Source of the DNA: Clostridia bacterium | GTDB lineage: Bacteria > Bacillota > Clostridia > Christensenellales > Aristaeellaceae | Direction: 5' to 3' | Assembly (NCBI GenBank): GCA_017549335.1 | Contig: JAFYVB010000009.1 | Location: 23,118-87,117 of the forward strand | DNA length: 64,000 nt | Shown: positions 28,603 through 37,297 of the stretch, piece by piece | How the letters are laid out: every line of letters begins with the position of its first letter | How positions within the stretch are numbered: position 1 is the stretch's first letter | Translations under genes and position numbers: made by a program | The notes under the pieces: generated by a model | Database searches by the model: none | The model's input: the letters and a program-made list of their open reading frames with translations, nothing else | Told to the model about the DNA's origin: nothing

Positions 28603-29188
28603 ATTGTTCGATCAGATACGCTCTGCAGGGAGCCCCTTCGCAGCCTGCCAGATTCAACGGCGCGGCGCTGAGAAAATACCGTCCCTCCGCCACATCCTTC
28701 AGCACGATCCCCTCCAGCAAAACCACCTGTGCGGAGAGCAGGATCCGATGCACCTCCATGGGCGCATCCTCCGGTCCCACGCTTTGGCTTTCGTTGCCCA
28801 GAAGTTTGACGCCCGCAGCAGCAAACACCCTTGCCGCATCCGCCGTGACCACAGCGTCTCCCGCGATCAGGATACGCTCCGTTCCCGCTGCTTTTTTCAG
28901 CATTTCCCCGGCGTCATCCGCCGATACGTTCCCGGTGTGGCGCAGGACAAGGCAATCGCCCGTGAAGTACTCCAGCGGGATCTCGTCCACCGTTTTTCCT
29001 TCTTTCATGAAGTGCGCCGGCGCGTCGACATGGGTGCCGTTGTGGACGCACATGGAAAACCGGGAGAGATTATACGTATCGCCCCTGTTCATATCCATGA
29101 TCCTTTCCACCTCGGGCGCAGGATCACCGGGATATACACGGCAGGAGAACACCTCCTGCGAAATATCGATCACTCTCATACGTTTCAT
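28601..29188 (-). CDS. Cyclase family protein (kynurenine formamidase-like metal hydrolase)
   Basis: This 195 aa protein belongs to the cyclase family of metal-dependent amidases (formamidase, isatin hydrolase). The metal-binding motif VHNGTHVDAPAHF is intact. The start is the ATG of a TGATG overlap with the J-domain gene at 29188; an alternative ATG lies three codons later. The substrate is unknown; fermentative bacteria often use such enzymes in amide or aromatic metabolism. It is the last gene of the dnaK-like operon, which gives no obvious hint. Confidence 0.88.
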   Translation of the reverse strand: MKRMRVIDISQEVFSCRVYPGDPAPEVERIMDMNRGDTYNLSRFSMCVHNGTHVDAPAHFMKEGKTVDEIPLEYFTGDCLVLRHTGNVSADDAGEMLKKAAGTERILIAGDAVVTADAARVFAAAGVKLLGNESQSVGPEDAPMEVHRILLSAQVVLLEGIVLKDVAEGRYFLSAAPLNLAGCEGAPCRAYLIEQ

Positions 29189-29847
29189 CAGCACGGGCAC
29201 AGGCAGAAGCGCAATCCGCCGCATCCGCCGCCGCAGCACATATTAAAGAGAAGGCAGGTCAGGCAGGGATTGCCGCAAACAGCATTCTGAATACCGCCGA
29301 AATTGACGCCCTGCTGGCGGTAGGCTTCGCCGCCTGCCATCAAATCATTGACAAAATCGGTATACTCGCGGTTGCCGGGATCCATATTGGCCGCCTGACG
29401 GGCAAAATTCAGCGCCGAAATATCATCGCCCAGCCCCTGACGGGCGCGGGCGCACAGATAATACCACTCCGCCGAATGCTCGTTCATCTGCTGGAGGATC
29501 TGCAGTGCCTCAAAGTATCTGCCCATGGAAAGATACTGCCGCACAATGGCAAACCGCTGAGCCCCCGAATAGCCGTTTCCGCCGTAATTGCCATAGCCGC
29601 TTTGGCTGTATCCCCCGTAGGGATTGCCCCAGCCGCCCGAAGAATAAGAGGAGGAGCCGCCGTTTTTGCGCATATCCATGATCTGCGCGTAGGCGTCGTT
29701 CACCTGCATCATCATTCTTTCGGCTTCGGGAGAGCCGTTATTGTGATCGGGATGATATTTCTTGGCCAGCCGCCTGTAAGCGGCCTTTACCTCGTCATCC
29801 GTTGCCGACGATGAAACGCCCAGCAGCTGATAAGGATCGGTCATCAA
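29188..29847 (-). CDS. J-domain protein with cysteine-rich tail
   Basis: The first 70 residues are a J domain with the HPD motif in KKYHPDHNNG, so it should stimulate an Hsp70. A Gly/Ser/Tyr-rich linker (about residues 65-100) is followed by a TPR-like helical segment with MGRYFEALQILQQMNEHS and WYYLCARARQGLGDD. The end is rich in cysteine (NPCLTCLLF and CCGGGCGG). At 219 aa this is not a canonical DnaJ: it lacks the zinc-finger and C-terminal substrate domains. It overlaps the DUF5685 gene by 4 bp and the cyclase gene by one base. Confidence 0.92.
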   Translation of the reverse strand: MMTDPYQLLGVSSSATDDEVKAAYRRLAKKYHPDHNNGSPEAERMMMQVNDAYAQIMDMRKNGGSSSYSSGGWGNPYGGYSQSGYGNYGGNGYSGAQRFAIVRQYLSMGRYFEALQILQQMNEHSAEWYYLCARARQGLGDDISALNFARQAANMDPGNREYTDFVNDLMAGGEAYRQQGVNFGGIQNAVCGNPCLTCLLFNMCCGGGCGGLRFCLCPC

Positions 29848-30674
29848 TCAGTTTCCTTTCGTTTGCTCTGAATCAAAGCATACTTTCCCCATACGCCGGA
29901 ATAGAGGATATTGCGCAAAAGCGCGCTGTCCTGCTCCAGCGGCAGACAGTCAAGAGCCCGGACGCATTTGCCCATCTGCAGGATGAGTATATCCTGCATC
30001 CGCTCCTGGTAATCGCTTTGCGCGTGCAGCGCTTTGAGGGGATTATACCGCCCGCGCTTTATGTCTTCGTCATAGTCCTCGTAGGCGTCCATCAGGTAGA
30101 TAAATCCGCCCAGCGCCGATGCGACGCCGCGAAGATAGGGTTCAAAAGCATCCTGTTTCCACAGAAAGGTTTCGGCAAGCATTTGACCGCTCAGGCGCAC
30201 CAGCGCGTCGATTTCTTCGCTGTTTTCTTTTTCAAGAGCGGCGATGGCGTCCAGGCATTCTTTCACCTTTTCGCACTTTTCGGGATAGCGTTCCCTTACT
30301 TTTTTATACGCGCTGCAAAGAAGCCTTTCGCCCGTTCTGCCCTTCAGTGATTTTTCATCGCCCACGTCGTCCAGACATTTGAAATACGCAAGGAGGATAT
30401 TCATATCCGCAGCGTATTCGGCGGCGCGGCTGACAACGGCCTGATGTTTTTTGACGGGATGGAGCACACACCGCTCATCATAGCACGTTTCATCCGGTTC
30501 GTAAAGCGAAGAAAGCAGCAGCGACAGGAAGGTCATATCATTGCTCAGCGTCAGCCGTCCCGCGTCGCCGTATTTTTCATGCAGCACGTGACACAGCCCG
30601 CAGTAGCAGGCGCGGAAGCGCTTCTTTTCTTCCTCGGACAGCATTTTGCAGTTGACCTGAATATATCCAAACAT
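29844..30674 (-). CDS. DUF5685 family protein
   Basis: A 276 aa all-helical protein of the Clostridial DUF5685 family; its function is not known. The N-terminus MFGYIQVNCKMLSEEEKKRF is typical, followed by ACYCGLCHVL, with further cysteines around CYDERC. Two aspartate-rich stretches, DDVGDE and DAYEDYDED, recall the metal-binding Asp motifs of isoprenoid diphosphate synthases, though their spacing has not been compared. The gene is between dnaK (2 bp) and a J-domain gene (4 bp overlap). That placing suggests a chaperone-assisted or chaperone-linked role, which is an inference. Confidence 0.8.
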   Translation of the reverse strand: MFGYIQVNCKMLSEEEKKRFRACYCGLCHVLHEKYGDAGRLTLSNDMTFLSLLLSSLYEPDETCYDERCVLHPVKKHQAVVSRAAEYAADMNILLAYFKCLDDVGDEKSLKGRTGERLLCSAYKKVRERYPEKCEKVKECLDAIAALEKENSEEIDALVRLSGQMLAETFLWKQDAFEPYLRGVASALGGFIYLMDAYEDYDEDIKRGRYNPLKALHAQSDYQERMQDILILQMGKCVRALDCLPLEQDSALLRNILYSGVWGKYALIQSKRKETD

Positions 30675-30676
30675 CC

Positions 30677-32455
30677 TTACTCCTGTACGTCGGCATCCAT
30701 GCTTCCGTCATCGTTTACGGGGCTTTCATAGCCCTGCGCAGGCTGCGTGTAGCTGCTCTGCGCACCGATGATGCTCTCCATCAGAGCGCAGGCGTCGTTC
30801 AGCTCCTGGGGATTCTTTGCACGCATAGCCCTTTGGATGCGCTTTTGCGCTTCTTTGATCTCATTTTTCCGGGGATGATTTTTCTGGTTTTTCAGCAGCG
30901 CATCCGAAGCATAAACCAACTGCTCGGCACGGTTGCGAAGCTCGCTTTCTTCCTTATGCCTGCGGTCGTCCGCCGCGTAGCGCTGCGCATCCTCCATGGC
31001 ACGGCGGATCTCAGCTTCGCTCATGTTGGAGGAACCCGTAATGGTGATCTCCTGAGCGCGGCCTGTGGCCTTATCGCAGGCAGACACGTTGACGATGCCG
31101 TTGGCGTCGATGGAGAAGGTCACTTCGATCTGGGGCTGCATCATCATGGAACGCTTGATGCCTGTCAGGCGGAAGCGACCGATGGATTTATTGGCGGATG
31201 CGATCTCCCGCTCGCCCTGCAAAACGTTGATATCCACCGAGCTTTGGAAAGGCGAAGCGGTGGTATAGATCTGCGAGCGCTTGACGGGAATGGTGGTGTT
31301 GCGCTCCACAATACGCGAAAACATATTGCCCATGGTTTCAACGCCGAGAGACAAAGGCGTTACGTCCAGCAGCAGAAGACTTTTCACCGTTCCCAGCATC
31401 ACGCCGCCCTGAATGGCTGCGCCCAGCGCCACGCATTCATCGGGATTGATCCCCTTGAACGGTTCTTTGCCGGTAAAGCGCTTCACTGCCGTCTGCACAG
31501 CCGGAATGCGGGAAGATCCGCCCACCAGCAGCACTTTGGAAAGCTCGTTTACGCTCAGCCCCGCATCCCGCATGGCCTGCTGCACGGGCCCCATGGTGGC
31601 ATCCACCAGATGCGCCGTCAGATCGTCAAACTTGGCGCGGGTGAGCTGCATTTCAAGATGCACGGGGCCTTCTTTTCCCTGTGCGATAAAGGGCAGGTTG
31701 ATCGTGGTCGCCATGCCGGAGGACAGTTCGATCTTCGCCTTTTCGGCAGCCTCGCGCACGCGCTGCATGGCAGCGGCATCGCGGCTTAGATCAACGCCCG
31801 ACGTGCGGCGGAACTCATGGACGATATAATCCGTGACGCATTTGTCAAAATCGTCGCCGCCCAGACGGTTATTGCCCGCCGTAGCCAGCACTTCGATCAC
31901 GTCGCTGTTGATATCCAGCACCGACACGTCAAAGGTGCCGCCGCCAAGATCATACACCATGATCTTCTGCGCCTGCTCCTTATCAATGCCGTAGGCCAGC
32001 GCCGCTGCAGTGGGCTCGTTGATGATGCGCTTGACCTCCAGCCCCGCAATGCGTCCGGCGTCCTTGGTGGCCTGCCGCTGGGCGTCGGTAAAATACGCAG
32101 GCACGGTGATCACAGCCTCCGTTACCGCTTCCCCCAGATAGTCTTCGGCATCCTTTTTCAGCTTCTGCAAAATCATGGCGCTGATTTCCTGGGGCGTATA
32201 CTGTCTTCCGTCGATCTTCACCCGGTAATCGCTGCCCATTTCGCGCTTGACGGACTGCACCGTGCGCCCATGGTTGACCACCGCCTGACGCTTGGCCACT
32301 GCACCCACAAGACGCTCTCCGTCCTTGCTGAAAGCCACGACGCTGGGCGTGGTGCGCGCACCGTCCGCCGAAACGATCACAGTGGGCTGCGCGCCCTCCA
32401 TCACCGCCACGCAGCTGTTTGTGGTGCCAAGGTCAATGCCGATCACTTTACTCAT
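30677..32455 (-). CDS. dnaK: Hsp70 chaperone DnaK
   Basis: The 592 aa protein has the Hsp70 actin-like ATPase domain ([52 protein letters not shown]) and a substrate-binding domain, but a short tail rather than the long G/D/E-rich lid end. It is shorter than most DnaK (610-640 aa). The start at 32453-32455 follows GGAGGG by about 8 nt. The usual hrcA-grpE-dnaK-dnaJ context and a CIRCE element are absent; instead dnaK leads DUF5685, a J-domain protein and a cyclase. It may be a second Hsp70. Confidence 0.92.
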   Translation of the reverse strand: MSKVIGIDLGTTNSCVAVMEGAQPTVIVSADGARTTPSVVAFSKDGERLVGAVAKRQAVVNHGRTVQSVKREMGSDYRVKIDGRQYTPQEISAMILQKLKKDAEDYLGEAVTEAVITVPAYFTDAQRQATKDAGRIAGLEVKRIINEPTAAALAYGIDKEQAQKIMVYDLGGGTFDVSVLDINSDVIEVLATAGNNRLGGDDFDKCVTDYIVHEFRRTSGVDLSRDAAAMQRVREAAEKAKIELSSGMATTINLPFIAQGKEGPVHLEMQLTRAKFDDLTAHLVDATMGPVQQAMRDAGLSVNELSKVLLVGGSSRIPAVQTAVKRFTGKEPFKGINPDECVALGAAIQGGVMLGTVKSLLLLDVTPLSLGVETMGNMFSRIVERNTTIPVKRSQIYTTASPFQSSVDINVLQGEREIASANKSIGRFRLTGIKRSMMMQPQIEVTFSIDANGIVNVSACDKATGRAQEITITGSSNMSEAEIRRAMEDAQRYAADDRRHKEESELRNRAEQLVYASDALLKNQKNHPRKNEIKEAQKRIQRAMRAKNPQELNDACALMESIIGAQSSYTQPAQGYESPVNDDGSMDADVQE

Positions 32456-32577
32456 AAGATACACCCTCCGAAGCAGGCAAAAAATCTCTCAGTTCGCATC
32501 ATATCATATAATCCGATTGTAAAGTCAGTATGAACACAAAAATTATTTTTAAACTTCACATTCAGTTGACAAAACTG

Positions 32578-32586
32578 TGTTAGAAT
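32578..32586 (+). promoter_or_regulatory. Possible extended -10 promoter
   Basis: TGTTAGAAT (TGn plus TAGAAT) lies about 35 bp before the zinc-ribbon gene. The nearby TTGACA at 32566 is too close to serve as its -35. Confidence 0.4.
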
Positions 32587-32620
32587 AGTTGTGTAATGAC
32601 AGGATCGGAGGTTTCCCGCC

Positions 32621-33034
32621 ATGAACTTTTGGGAACGCATCAAATTCAATCTTTCCCGCTTTATGTACGGCCGTTACGGCGCCGATCAGCTTTCCCGCAC
32701 GGTGATCAATACCAGCCTTGCACTGCTGGTGCTGCATTTCCTTACGGGCATCTCCCTGTTTTGGACGGTATCGCTCATCGGCTACGTATACGCCATTTTC
32801 CGTATGTTCTCCCGCAACGTCGAAAAACGAAACGAAGAAAACCGCATCTATCTTGATAAAACGGCCAAGTGGCGCACGGAGTACAGCCAGTTCAAGGTCA
32901 GATGGCGCAACCGCAAGCAGTATAAATATTTCAAATGTCCCCAGTGCCGCACCCGTATGCGTCTGAGCCGCGGCGCAGGCGAAAAGGTGGTTTGCTGCCG
33001 CAGCTGCAGCCATGTTTTCAAGCAAAAAGCCTGA
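32621..33034 (+). CDS. Small membrane protein with C-terminal zinc ribbon
   Basis: A 137 aa protein with one or two membrane helices (about residues 28-62) and a C-terminal zinc ribbon CPQC-x16-CRSC. A basic stretch separates the two. I do not know its role. Many Clostridia have a similar membrane plus zinc-ribbon protein of unknown function. It is 27 bp ahead of a DUF2238-like gene in the same direction. Confidence 0.8.
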   Translation: MNFWERIKFNLSRFMYGRYGADQLSRTVINTSLALLVLHFLTGISLFWTVSLIGYVYAIFRMFSRNVEKRNEENRIYLDKTAKWRTEYSQFKVRWRNRKQYKYFKCPQCRTRMRLSRGAGEKVVCCRSCSHVFKQKA

Positions 33035-33061
33035 TTTATACAACGAAAGGAATTCTGCTCC

Positions 33062-33781
33062 ATGCTCCGTCCCCGCACCGAAAAGCTGACCCGGTTTGTG
33101 TATCTGTTCACGCTTTTCAGTTTTATTGTCCCCCTTGCTTTCATCATTTATTGCCTGTGCATCTGGAACGACGCCGTAGCCGCAGCCACGGGCCGTGTAT
33201 ATTCCGATTACGTACTGATGCTGCTGCAGTGTTTGCTGGGCATTATTACCATCCACATTCCCATGTTCTTCTCAAGGCAGTTCAAGGTAGAATTGCCCAC
33301 GCCCCTGTACCTGATGTACATCTGCTTCCTGTATGCCGCCATTTTCCTCGGCGAGGTGCGTTCTTTCTATTATAAAATTCCTTCGTGGGATAACATTCTC
33401 CATGGTTTCAGCAGCATGATGACAGGCTGCCTTGGCTTTATGCTGGTGGCGCTGCTCAACCGCAGCAAACAATCGGGCATTCATCTTTCCCCTTTCTTTG
33501 TGGCTATGTTCGCTTTCTGCTTTTCGCTGACGGTGGGCGCCGTTTGGGAGATCTACGAATTTCTCTCCGACGCCATCCTCAAAACCAATATGCAGAAGTT
33601 CATCACCGCAGAGGGCACGATTCTCATCGGCCATGAAGCGCTGCGGGATACCATGCACGATTTTATGATCGACGCGCTGGGCGCCTTCATCGCTTCCGCA
33701 GCAGGCTTCTTCTCTCTGAAAAGCGGCAAGGGCTGGGCAAGCGATCTGATCGCCAAATACGGCCGACCGGGGATCAAATAA
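33062..33781 (+). CDS. YjdF/DUF2238-like membrane protein
   Basis: A 239 aa protein with six or so membrane segments. The family pattern is visible: WDNILHGFSSMMTG, then GAVWEIYEFLSD, then DTMHDFMIDALGAFIAS. The conserved His, Glu and Asp residues inside the membrane suggest metal binding, but function is not known. It is followed by a terminator. Confidence 0.85.
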   Translation: MLRPRTEKLTRFVYLFTLFSFIVPLAFIIYCLCIWNDAVAAATGRVYSDYVLMLLQCLLGIITIHIPMFFSRQFKVELPTPLYLMYICFLYAAIFLGEVRSFYYKIPSWDNILHGFSSMMTGCLGFMLVALLNRSKQSGIHLSPFFVAMFAFCFSLTVGAVWEIYEFLSDAILKTNMQKFITAEGTILIGHEALRDTMHDFMIDALGAFIASAAGFFSLKSGKGWASDLIAKYGRPGIK

Positions 33782-33795
33782 AAAGAATTCGATAG

Positions 33796-33829
33796 CCGAA
33801 GTGCAAAAATTGCATTTCGGTCTTTTTTT
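33796..33829 (+). terminator. Terminator after the DUF2238-like gene
   Basis: CCGAAGTGCAA / TTGCATTTCGG stem (one G-T pair) with a three-base loop and a TCTTTTTTT run. Confidence 0.9.
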
Positions 33830-33842
33830 CGCAGAGGTTTTG

Positions 33843-33851
33843 TGTTATACT
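33843..33851 (+). promoter_or_regulatory. Possible promoter of the scaffold-GGGtGRT operon
   Basis: TGTTATACT is an extended -10 (TGn-TATACT) about 45 bp before the first gene. No good -35 is visible, because the terminator of the previous gene lies there. Confidence 0.5.
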
Positions 33852-33896
33852 GTATCCGTATGTTGTAAAATCCATCCTGAAGGAGGAATCATTTTC

Positions 33897-34598
33897 ATGC
33901 AATACACGCGCGAAGTCGAAGAGATGGTCTGTGTTGCGAAGGGCCCCAACCACGGCCCCGCTCCCATTCCCGAAGAGGGCAAATGGATTCAGGCCAAGGA
34001 AATCAAGGACATTTCCGGTTATACCCACGGCATCGGCTGGTGCGCCCCTCAGCAGGGCACCTGCAAGCTGTCCCTGAATGTTAAGAACGGCATCATCGAA
34101 GAAGCGCTGGTGGAAACCATCGGCTGCTCCGGCATGACCCATTCTGCCGCCATGGCCAGCGAAATCCTGCCCGGCAAGACCATTCTGGAAGCGCTCAATA
34201 CCGACCTGGTCTGCGACGCTATCAACACCGCCATGCGCGAGCTGTTCCTGCAGATCGTGTACGGCCGCACCCAGTCTGCCTTCTCCGATGACGGTCTGCG
34301 CATCGGCGCCGGTCTGGAAGACCTGGGCAAGGGCCTGCGCTCCATGGTTGGTACCATGTACGGCACCAAGGCCAAGGGCACCCGTTATCTGGAAATGACC
34401 GAAGGCTACGTCGTTAAGATGGCGCTGGACGAGAATGACCAGGTTTGCGGCTATCAGTTCCTGTCTCTGGGCAAGATGATGGACGATATCAAGAAGGGTA
34501 TCTCCCCCAACGAAGCCTATGAGAAGAACATTGGCACCTACGGCCGTTTCAAGGCCGAAGACGGCGCGGTCAAGTGGATCGACCCGCGCAAAGAGTAA
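33897..34598 (+). CDS. Iron-sulfur assembly scaffold-like protein (NifU N-terminal-like)
   Basis: The 233 aa protein is distantly NifU/IscU-like and regularly precedes a GGGtGRT protein in anaerobes. Cysteines occur in HGIGWCAPQQG, VETIGCSGMTHSA and TDLVCDAINTAM. The start is the ATG at 33897, 10 nt after AAGGAGG; the 32 upstream codons of the frame are not used. Codons end mostly in C, more biased than in most neighbours, which suggests high expression. An iron-sulfur role is suggested by the family only. Confidence 0.88.
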   Translation: MQYTREVEEMVCVAKGPNHGPAPIPEEGKWIQAKEIKDISGYTHGIGWCAPQQGTCKLSLNVKNGIIEEALVETIGCSGMTHSAAMASEILPGKTILEALNTDLVCDAINTAMRELFLQIVYGRTQSAFSDDGLRIGAGLEDLGKGLRSMVGTMYGTKAKGTRYLEMTEGYVVKMALDENDQVCGYQFLSLGKMMDDIKKGISPNEAYEKNIGTYGRFKAEDGAVKWIDPRKE

Positions 34599-34616
34599 GC
34601 AGGAGGTGCTCAGATA

Positions 34617-35636
34617 ATGGCTCTGTTTGAAAACTACGAAGGTCGTATGCCCCAGCTGCAGCCTGTGCTGGACAAGTACGGCTTCAAGAATTTTGAAGAA
34701 GTAAAGGCTTTCACCAACGCCCATGGCGTTGACGCCTACAAGATCGTGGAAAGCACCCAGCCCATCTGCTTCGAAAATGCGAAGTGGGCCTACGAACTGG
34801 GCGCTGCCATCGCCCTGAAGAAGGACGTTAAGACCGCTGCCGAAGCCGCCAAGTGCATCGGCGAAGGCCTGCAGGCCTTCTGCATCCCCGGCTCCGTTGC
34901 CGACCAGCGTCAGGTTGGTTACGGTCACGGCAACCTGGGCGCCATGCTGCTGGATGAAGAGACCGAGTGCTTCGCCTTCCTGGCCGGCCACGAGTCCTTC
35001 GCCGCCGCCGAAGGCGCCATCAAGATCGCCCTGAACGCCAACAAGGTTCGCAAGAACCCCCTGCGCGTGATCCTGTGCGGTCTGGGCAAGGATGCCGCTA
35101 TGATCATCAGCCGCATCAACGGCTTCACCTATGTGGAGACCAAGTATGACTACCTGTCTGCTGACGTGAAGGAAGACCACGCTCTGACTATCGTCAACAA
35201 GACCCCCTACTCCACCGGCGATCGCGCCAAGGTTAACTGCTACGGCGCCGATGACGTTCGCGAAGGCGTTGCCATCATGTGGCACGAGAATGCCGACGTC
35301 TCCATCACCGGAAACTCCACCAACCCCACCCGCTTCCAGCATCCCGTTGCCGGTACCTATAAGAAGGAACGCATCGAAGCCGGCAAGAAGTACTTCTCCG
35401 TCGCTTCCGGCGGCGGCACGGGCCGTACCCTCCATCCCGACAACATGGCTGCCGGCCCCGCCTCTTACGGCCTGACCGACACCATGGGCCGCATGCACGG
35501 CGACGCCCAGTTCGCTGGTTCCTCTTCCGTGCCTGCCCACGTTGAGATGATGGGCTTCCTGGGCATGGGCAACAACCCCATGGTCGGCGCCACCGTCGCC
35601 GTTGCCGTGGCCGTTGCCGTTGCGCAGAACAAGTAA
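34617..35636 (+). CDS. GGGtGRT protein
   Basis: The 339 aa protein is a member of the family named for its GGGtGRT motif, seen as SGGGTGRTLHPDNMAAGP near residue 265. Its function has not been established in the literature I know. It is likely cytosolic and abundant, with strong C-ending codon bias. It follows the scaffold gene by 18 bp with GGAGG in between, and is closed by a terminator. The C-terminus is a run of Ala/Val pairs (VAVAVAVAVAQNK). Confidence 0.92.
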   Translation: MALFENYEGRMPQLQPVLDKYGFKNFEEVKAFTNAHGVDAYKIVESTQPICFENAKWAYELGAAIALKKDVKTAAEAAKCIGEGLQAFCIPGSVADQRQVGYGHGNLGAMLLDEETECFAFLAGHESFAAAEGAIKIALNANKVRKNPLRVILCGLGKDAAMIISRINGFTYVETKYDYLSADVKEDHALTIVNKTPYSTGDRAKVNCYGADDVREGVAIMWHENADVSITGNSTNPTRFQHPVAGTYKKERIEAGKKYFSVASGGGTGRTLHPDNMAAGPASYGLTDTMGRMHGDAQFAGSSSVPAHVEMMGFLGMGNNPMVGATVAVAVAVAVAQNK

Positions 35637-35647
35637 TTCCCGTTTTC

Positions 35648-35687
35648 AAACCCGTCCTGTGGGATTTATCCTGCAGGGCGGGTTTTT
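35648..35687 (+). terminator. Terminator after the GGGtGRT gene
   Basis: AAACCCGTCCTG / CAGGGCGGGTTT stem with one G-T pair, 14-base loop and TTTTT. Confidence 0.88.
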
Positions 35688-35715
35688 GTATGTCCAAGGC
35701 AGTCCCCCCTTTGTC

Positions 35716-35744
35716 TTGACAACCTTTCAAAAGGTCAATATAAT
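35716..35744 (+). promoter_or_regulatory. Consensus promoter of the GH39-like gene
   Basis: Perfect TTGACA (35716-35721) and TATAAT (35739-35744) with a 17 bp spacer, 75 bp upstream of the start. Such a strong promoter is normally controlled by a repressor; the operator at 35755-35780 follows it. Confidence 0.9.
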
Positions 35745-35754
35745 GAACTCAAAT

Positions 35755-35780
35755 GCGATGAACAGGTTCACACTCATCCT
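35755..35780 (+). promoter_or_regulatory. Operator copy 1 (GATGAACAGGTTCA type)
   Basis: The 26 bp box GCGATGAACA-GGTTCA-CACTCATCCT begins 10 bp after the -10 and overlaps the expected transcription start. It matches the copy at 37298-37323 in 21 of 26 positions, and contains the core TGAAC-AG-GTTCA. Repression by blocking the start of transcription is likely. Confidence 0.7.
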
Positions 35781-35819
35781 GAAATACCCTTGCATCAAAG
35801 CATGAAAGGAGTTTTCATT

Positions 35820-37163
35820 ATGCCCGTTGTTTCGGTAGATTTTTCCGGTCGGCCGATCGGTTCCGTGCGTCCGCTGCACGGCGTCAATTCCGGTCCCATG
35901 ACCAAAGTGTTCACCTATGATGCGCGGCCGCAGTTCATCGAAGCCGGCTTTCCCTATGCCCGTCTGCACGACGTTGAATACCCCTACGGCTCCGGCGAGT
36001 TTGTGGATATCCCCTGCATTTTTAAAAATTATGACGCAGACGAAACCGATCCCGCCAATTACAACTTTGGCCTGACGGACGAGTATCTCAAAGTCTGCAT
36101 GGAAGTGGGCAGCGAACCGCTGTTCCGTCTGGGCGTTTCCATTGAGCACGCGCCTGTCAAACGCTATGTTTATCCTCCGGCCGATTATGAAAAATGGGCG
36201 CGGATCTGCGAACACATCATCCGTCATTACACCGAAGGCTGGGCAAACGGTTTTCACTGGCAGATCAAATACTGGGAGATATGGAACGAAGCCGACAACT
36301 GCATCAAGGGCTCGACCAATATGTGGCTTGGCACGCCGGAGCAGTTTTTTGAACTCTATTGCGTTGCCGCTGCCCATTTGAAAGAAAAATTCCCCCACCT
36401 GAAGATCGGCGGCTGCGGATTTACCCGGGCATACAGCCCGTTCATGGAGGATTTTTTCAAATACCTCTGTGCAAAACCCCAGCGGATTCCGTTGGATTTC
36501 TACTCCTGGCATCTTTATTACAGCGATGTTTCCGAGCTTCTGGCCTCGGCTGTGCAAGCGGATGATTTGAAAAAGCGCTACGGCTATGAAAACGCCGAAA
36601 ATATTTTTGACGAGTGGAATTATATGCACGACTGGAGTAATCAGCCGGAAAGCTATCCCAAGATCAAAAATCACATCGGCGCTGCCCACTGCGCGGCAAC
36701 GCTGTGCGCCATGCAATCAAAGACAAGCATTGCGCTGGCAACCTATTTTGAAGCGGACGTTGTCAAGGAATGGTGCGGGCTTTTTGAGGTGGACAAAATG
36801 AGTCACGGCAAGCAAAAAGCCACCGTCAGACCCCTTAAGCCCTTCTATGCCTTCAAGGCGTTCAACGAGCTGTACAAAATGAAGCACGCCGTTGCCGCCC
36901 GCTGCGATTCGGAAAACATTTATGCCTGTGCATCCTCCGACGGAAAACGTGCAGGCGTGCTTGCAGCCAATTATATGAATGAAGATACGGTGCTTACCTT
37001 TGATCTGCAGGGCATTCCCGCAGGGGAAGTGCTTGAAGTAAGAATTATCGATGAAGACAAAACCTTTGATACACTGATAACGCTGGAAGGCAACAATTCT
37101 GTCAGATTCTCCCTGCCCCTGAAAAGCAATGCGGTTGTTTATATCGGAAGCAAAATCATATAG
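35820..37163 (+). CDS. GH39-like glycoside hydrolase (probable beta-xylosidase type)
   Basis: The 447 aa protein is a clan-A (TIM-barrel) glycosidase related to GH39. The acid/base Glu is in YWEIWNEAD (near residue 157) and the nucleophile Glu in IFDEWNY (near residue 264). There is no signal peptide, so it cuts sugars already imported. The ATG at 35820 follows AAGGAG by 8 nt; the ten codons before it are not used. A short beta-rich C-terminal domain follows the barrel. Its promoter and operator match those of the ABC uptake operon 100 bp downstream, so both are probably controlled together. The exact substrate is not known. Confidence 0.85.
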   Translation: MPVVSVDFSGRPIGSVRPLHGVNSGPMTKVFTYDARPQFIEAGFPYARLHDVEYPYGSGEFVDIPCIFKNYDADETDPANYNFGLTDEYLKVCMEVGSEPLFRLGVSIEHAPVKRYVYPPADYEKWARICEHIIRHYTEGWANGFHWQIKYWEIWNEADNCIKGSTNMWLGTPEQFFELYCVAAAHLKEKFPHLKIGGCGFTRAYSPFMEDFFKYLCAKPQRIPLDFYSWHLYYSDVSELLASAVQADDLKKRYGYENAENIFDEWNYMHDWSNQPESYPKIKNHIGAAHCAATLCAMQSKTSIALATYFEADVVKEWCGLFEVDKMSHGKQKATVRPLKPFYAFKAFNELYKMKHAVAARCDSENIYACASSDGKRAGVLAANYMNEDTVLTFDLQGIPAGEVLEVRIIDEDKTFDTLITLEGNNSVRFSLPLKSNAVVYIGSKII

Positions 37164-37178
37164 AACAGTACATGTTCA

Positions 37179-37205
37179 AAAAGACCGGCTTTCGTCCGGT
37201 CTTTT
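37179..37205 (+). terminator. Terminator after the GH39-like gene
   Basis: AAAAGACCGG / CCGGTCTTTT stem of 10 bp with a seven-base loop. The preceding GAACA-N5-TGTTC resembles half sites of the local operator and may be chance. Confidence 0.88.
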
Positions 37206-37259
37206 ATCGTTGGATTTTTTAAAAAACTATTAAAACAATCAGGGAAAAACTATTTATTA

Positions 37260-37288
37260 TTGACAAAAATATAGAAGATGAATATAAT
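37260..37288 (+). promoter_or_regulatory. Consensus promoter of the ABC uptake operon
   Basis: TTGACA (37260-37265) and TATAAT (37283-37288), 17 bp apart, 78 bp before the binding-protein start. Confidence 0.9.
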
Positions 37289-37297
37289 AATCCCAAC

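Noticed and set aside
32456-32620. CIRCE element (heat-shock operator) before dnaK
   Set aside because: Looked for TTAGCACTC-N9-GAGTGCTAA in the leader and did not find it.
33774-35540. 588-codon minus-strand frame opposite the GGGtGRT pair
   Set aside because: Shadow of C-ending codons, which rarely give stops on the other strand; Gly/Ala/His-rich and no family.
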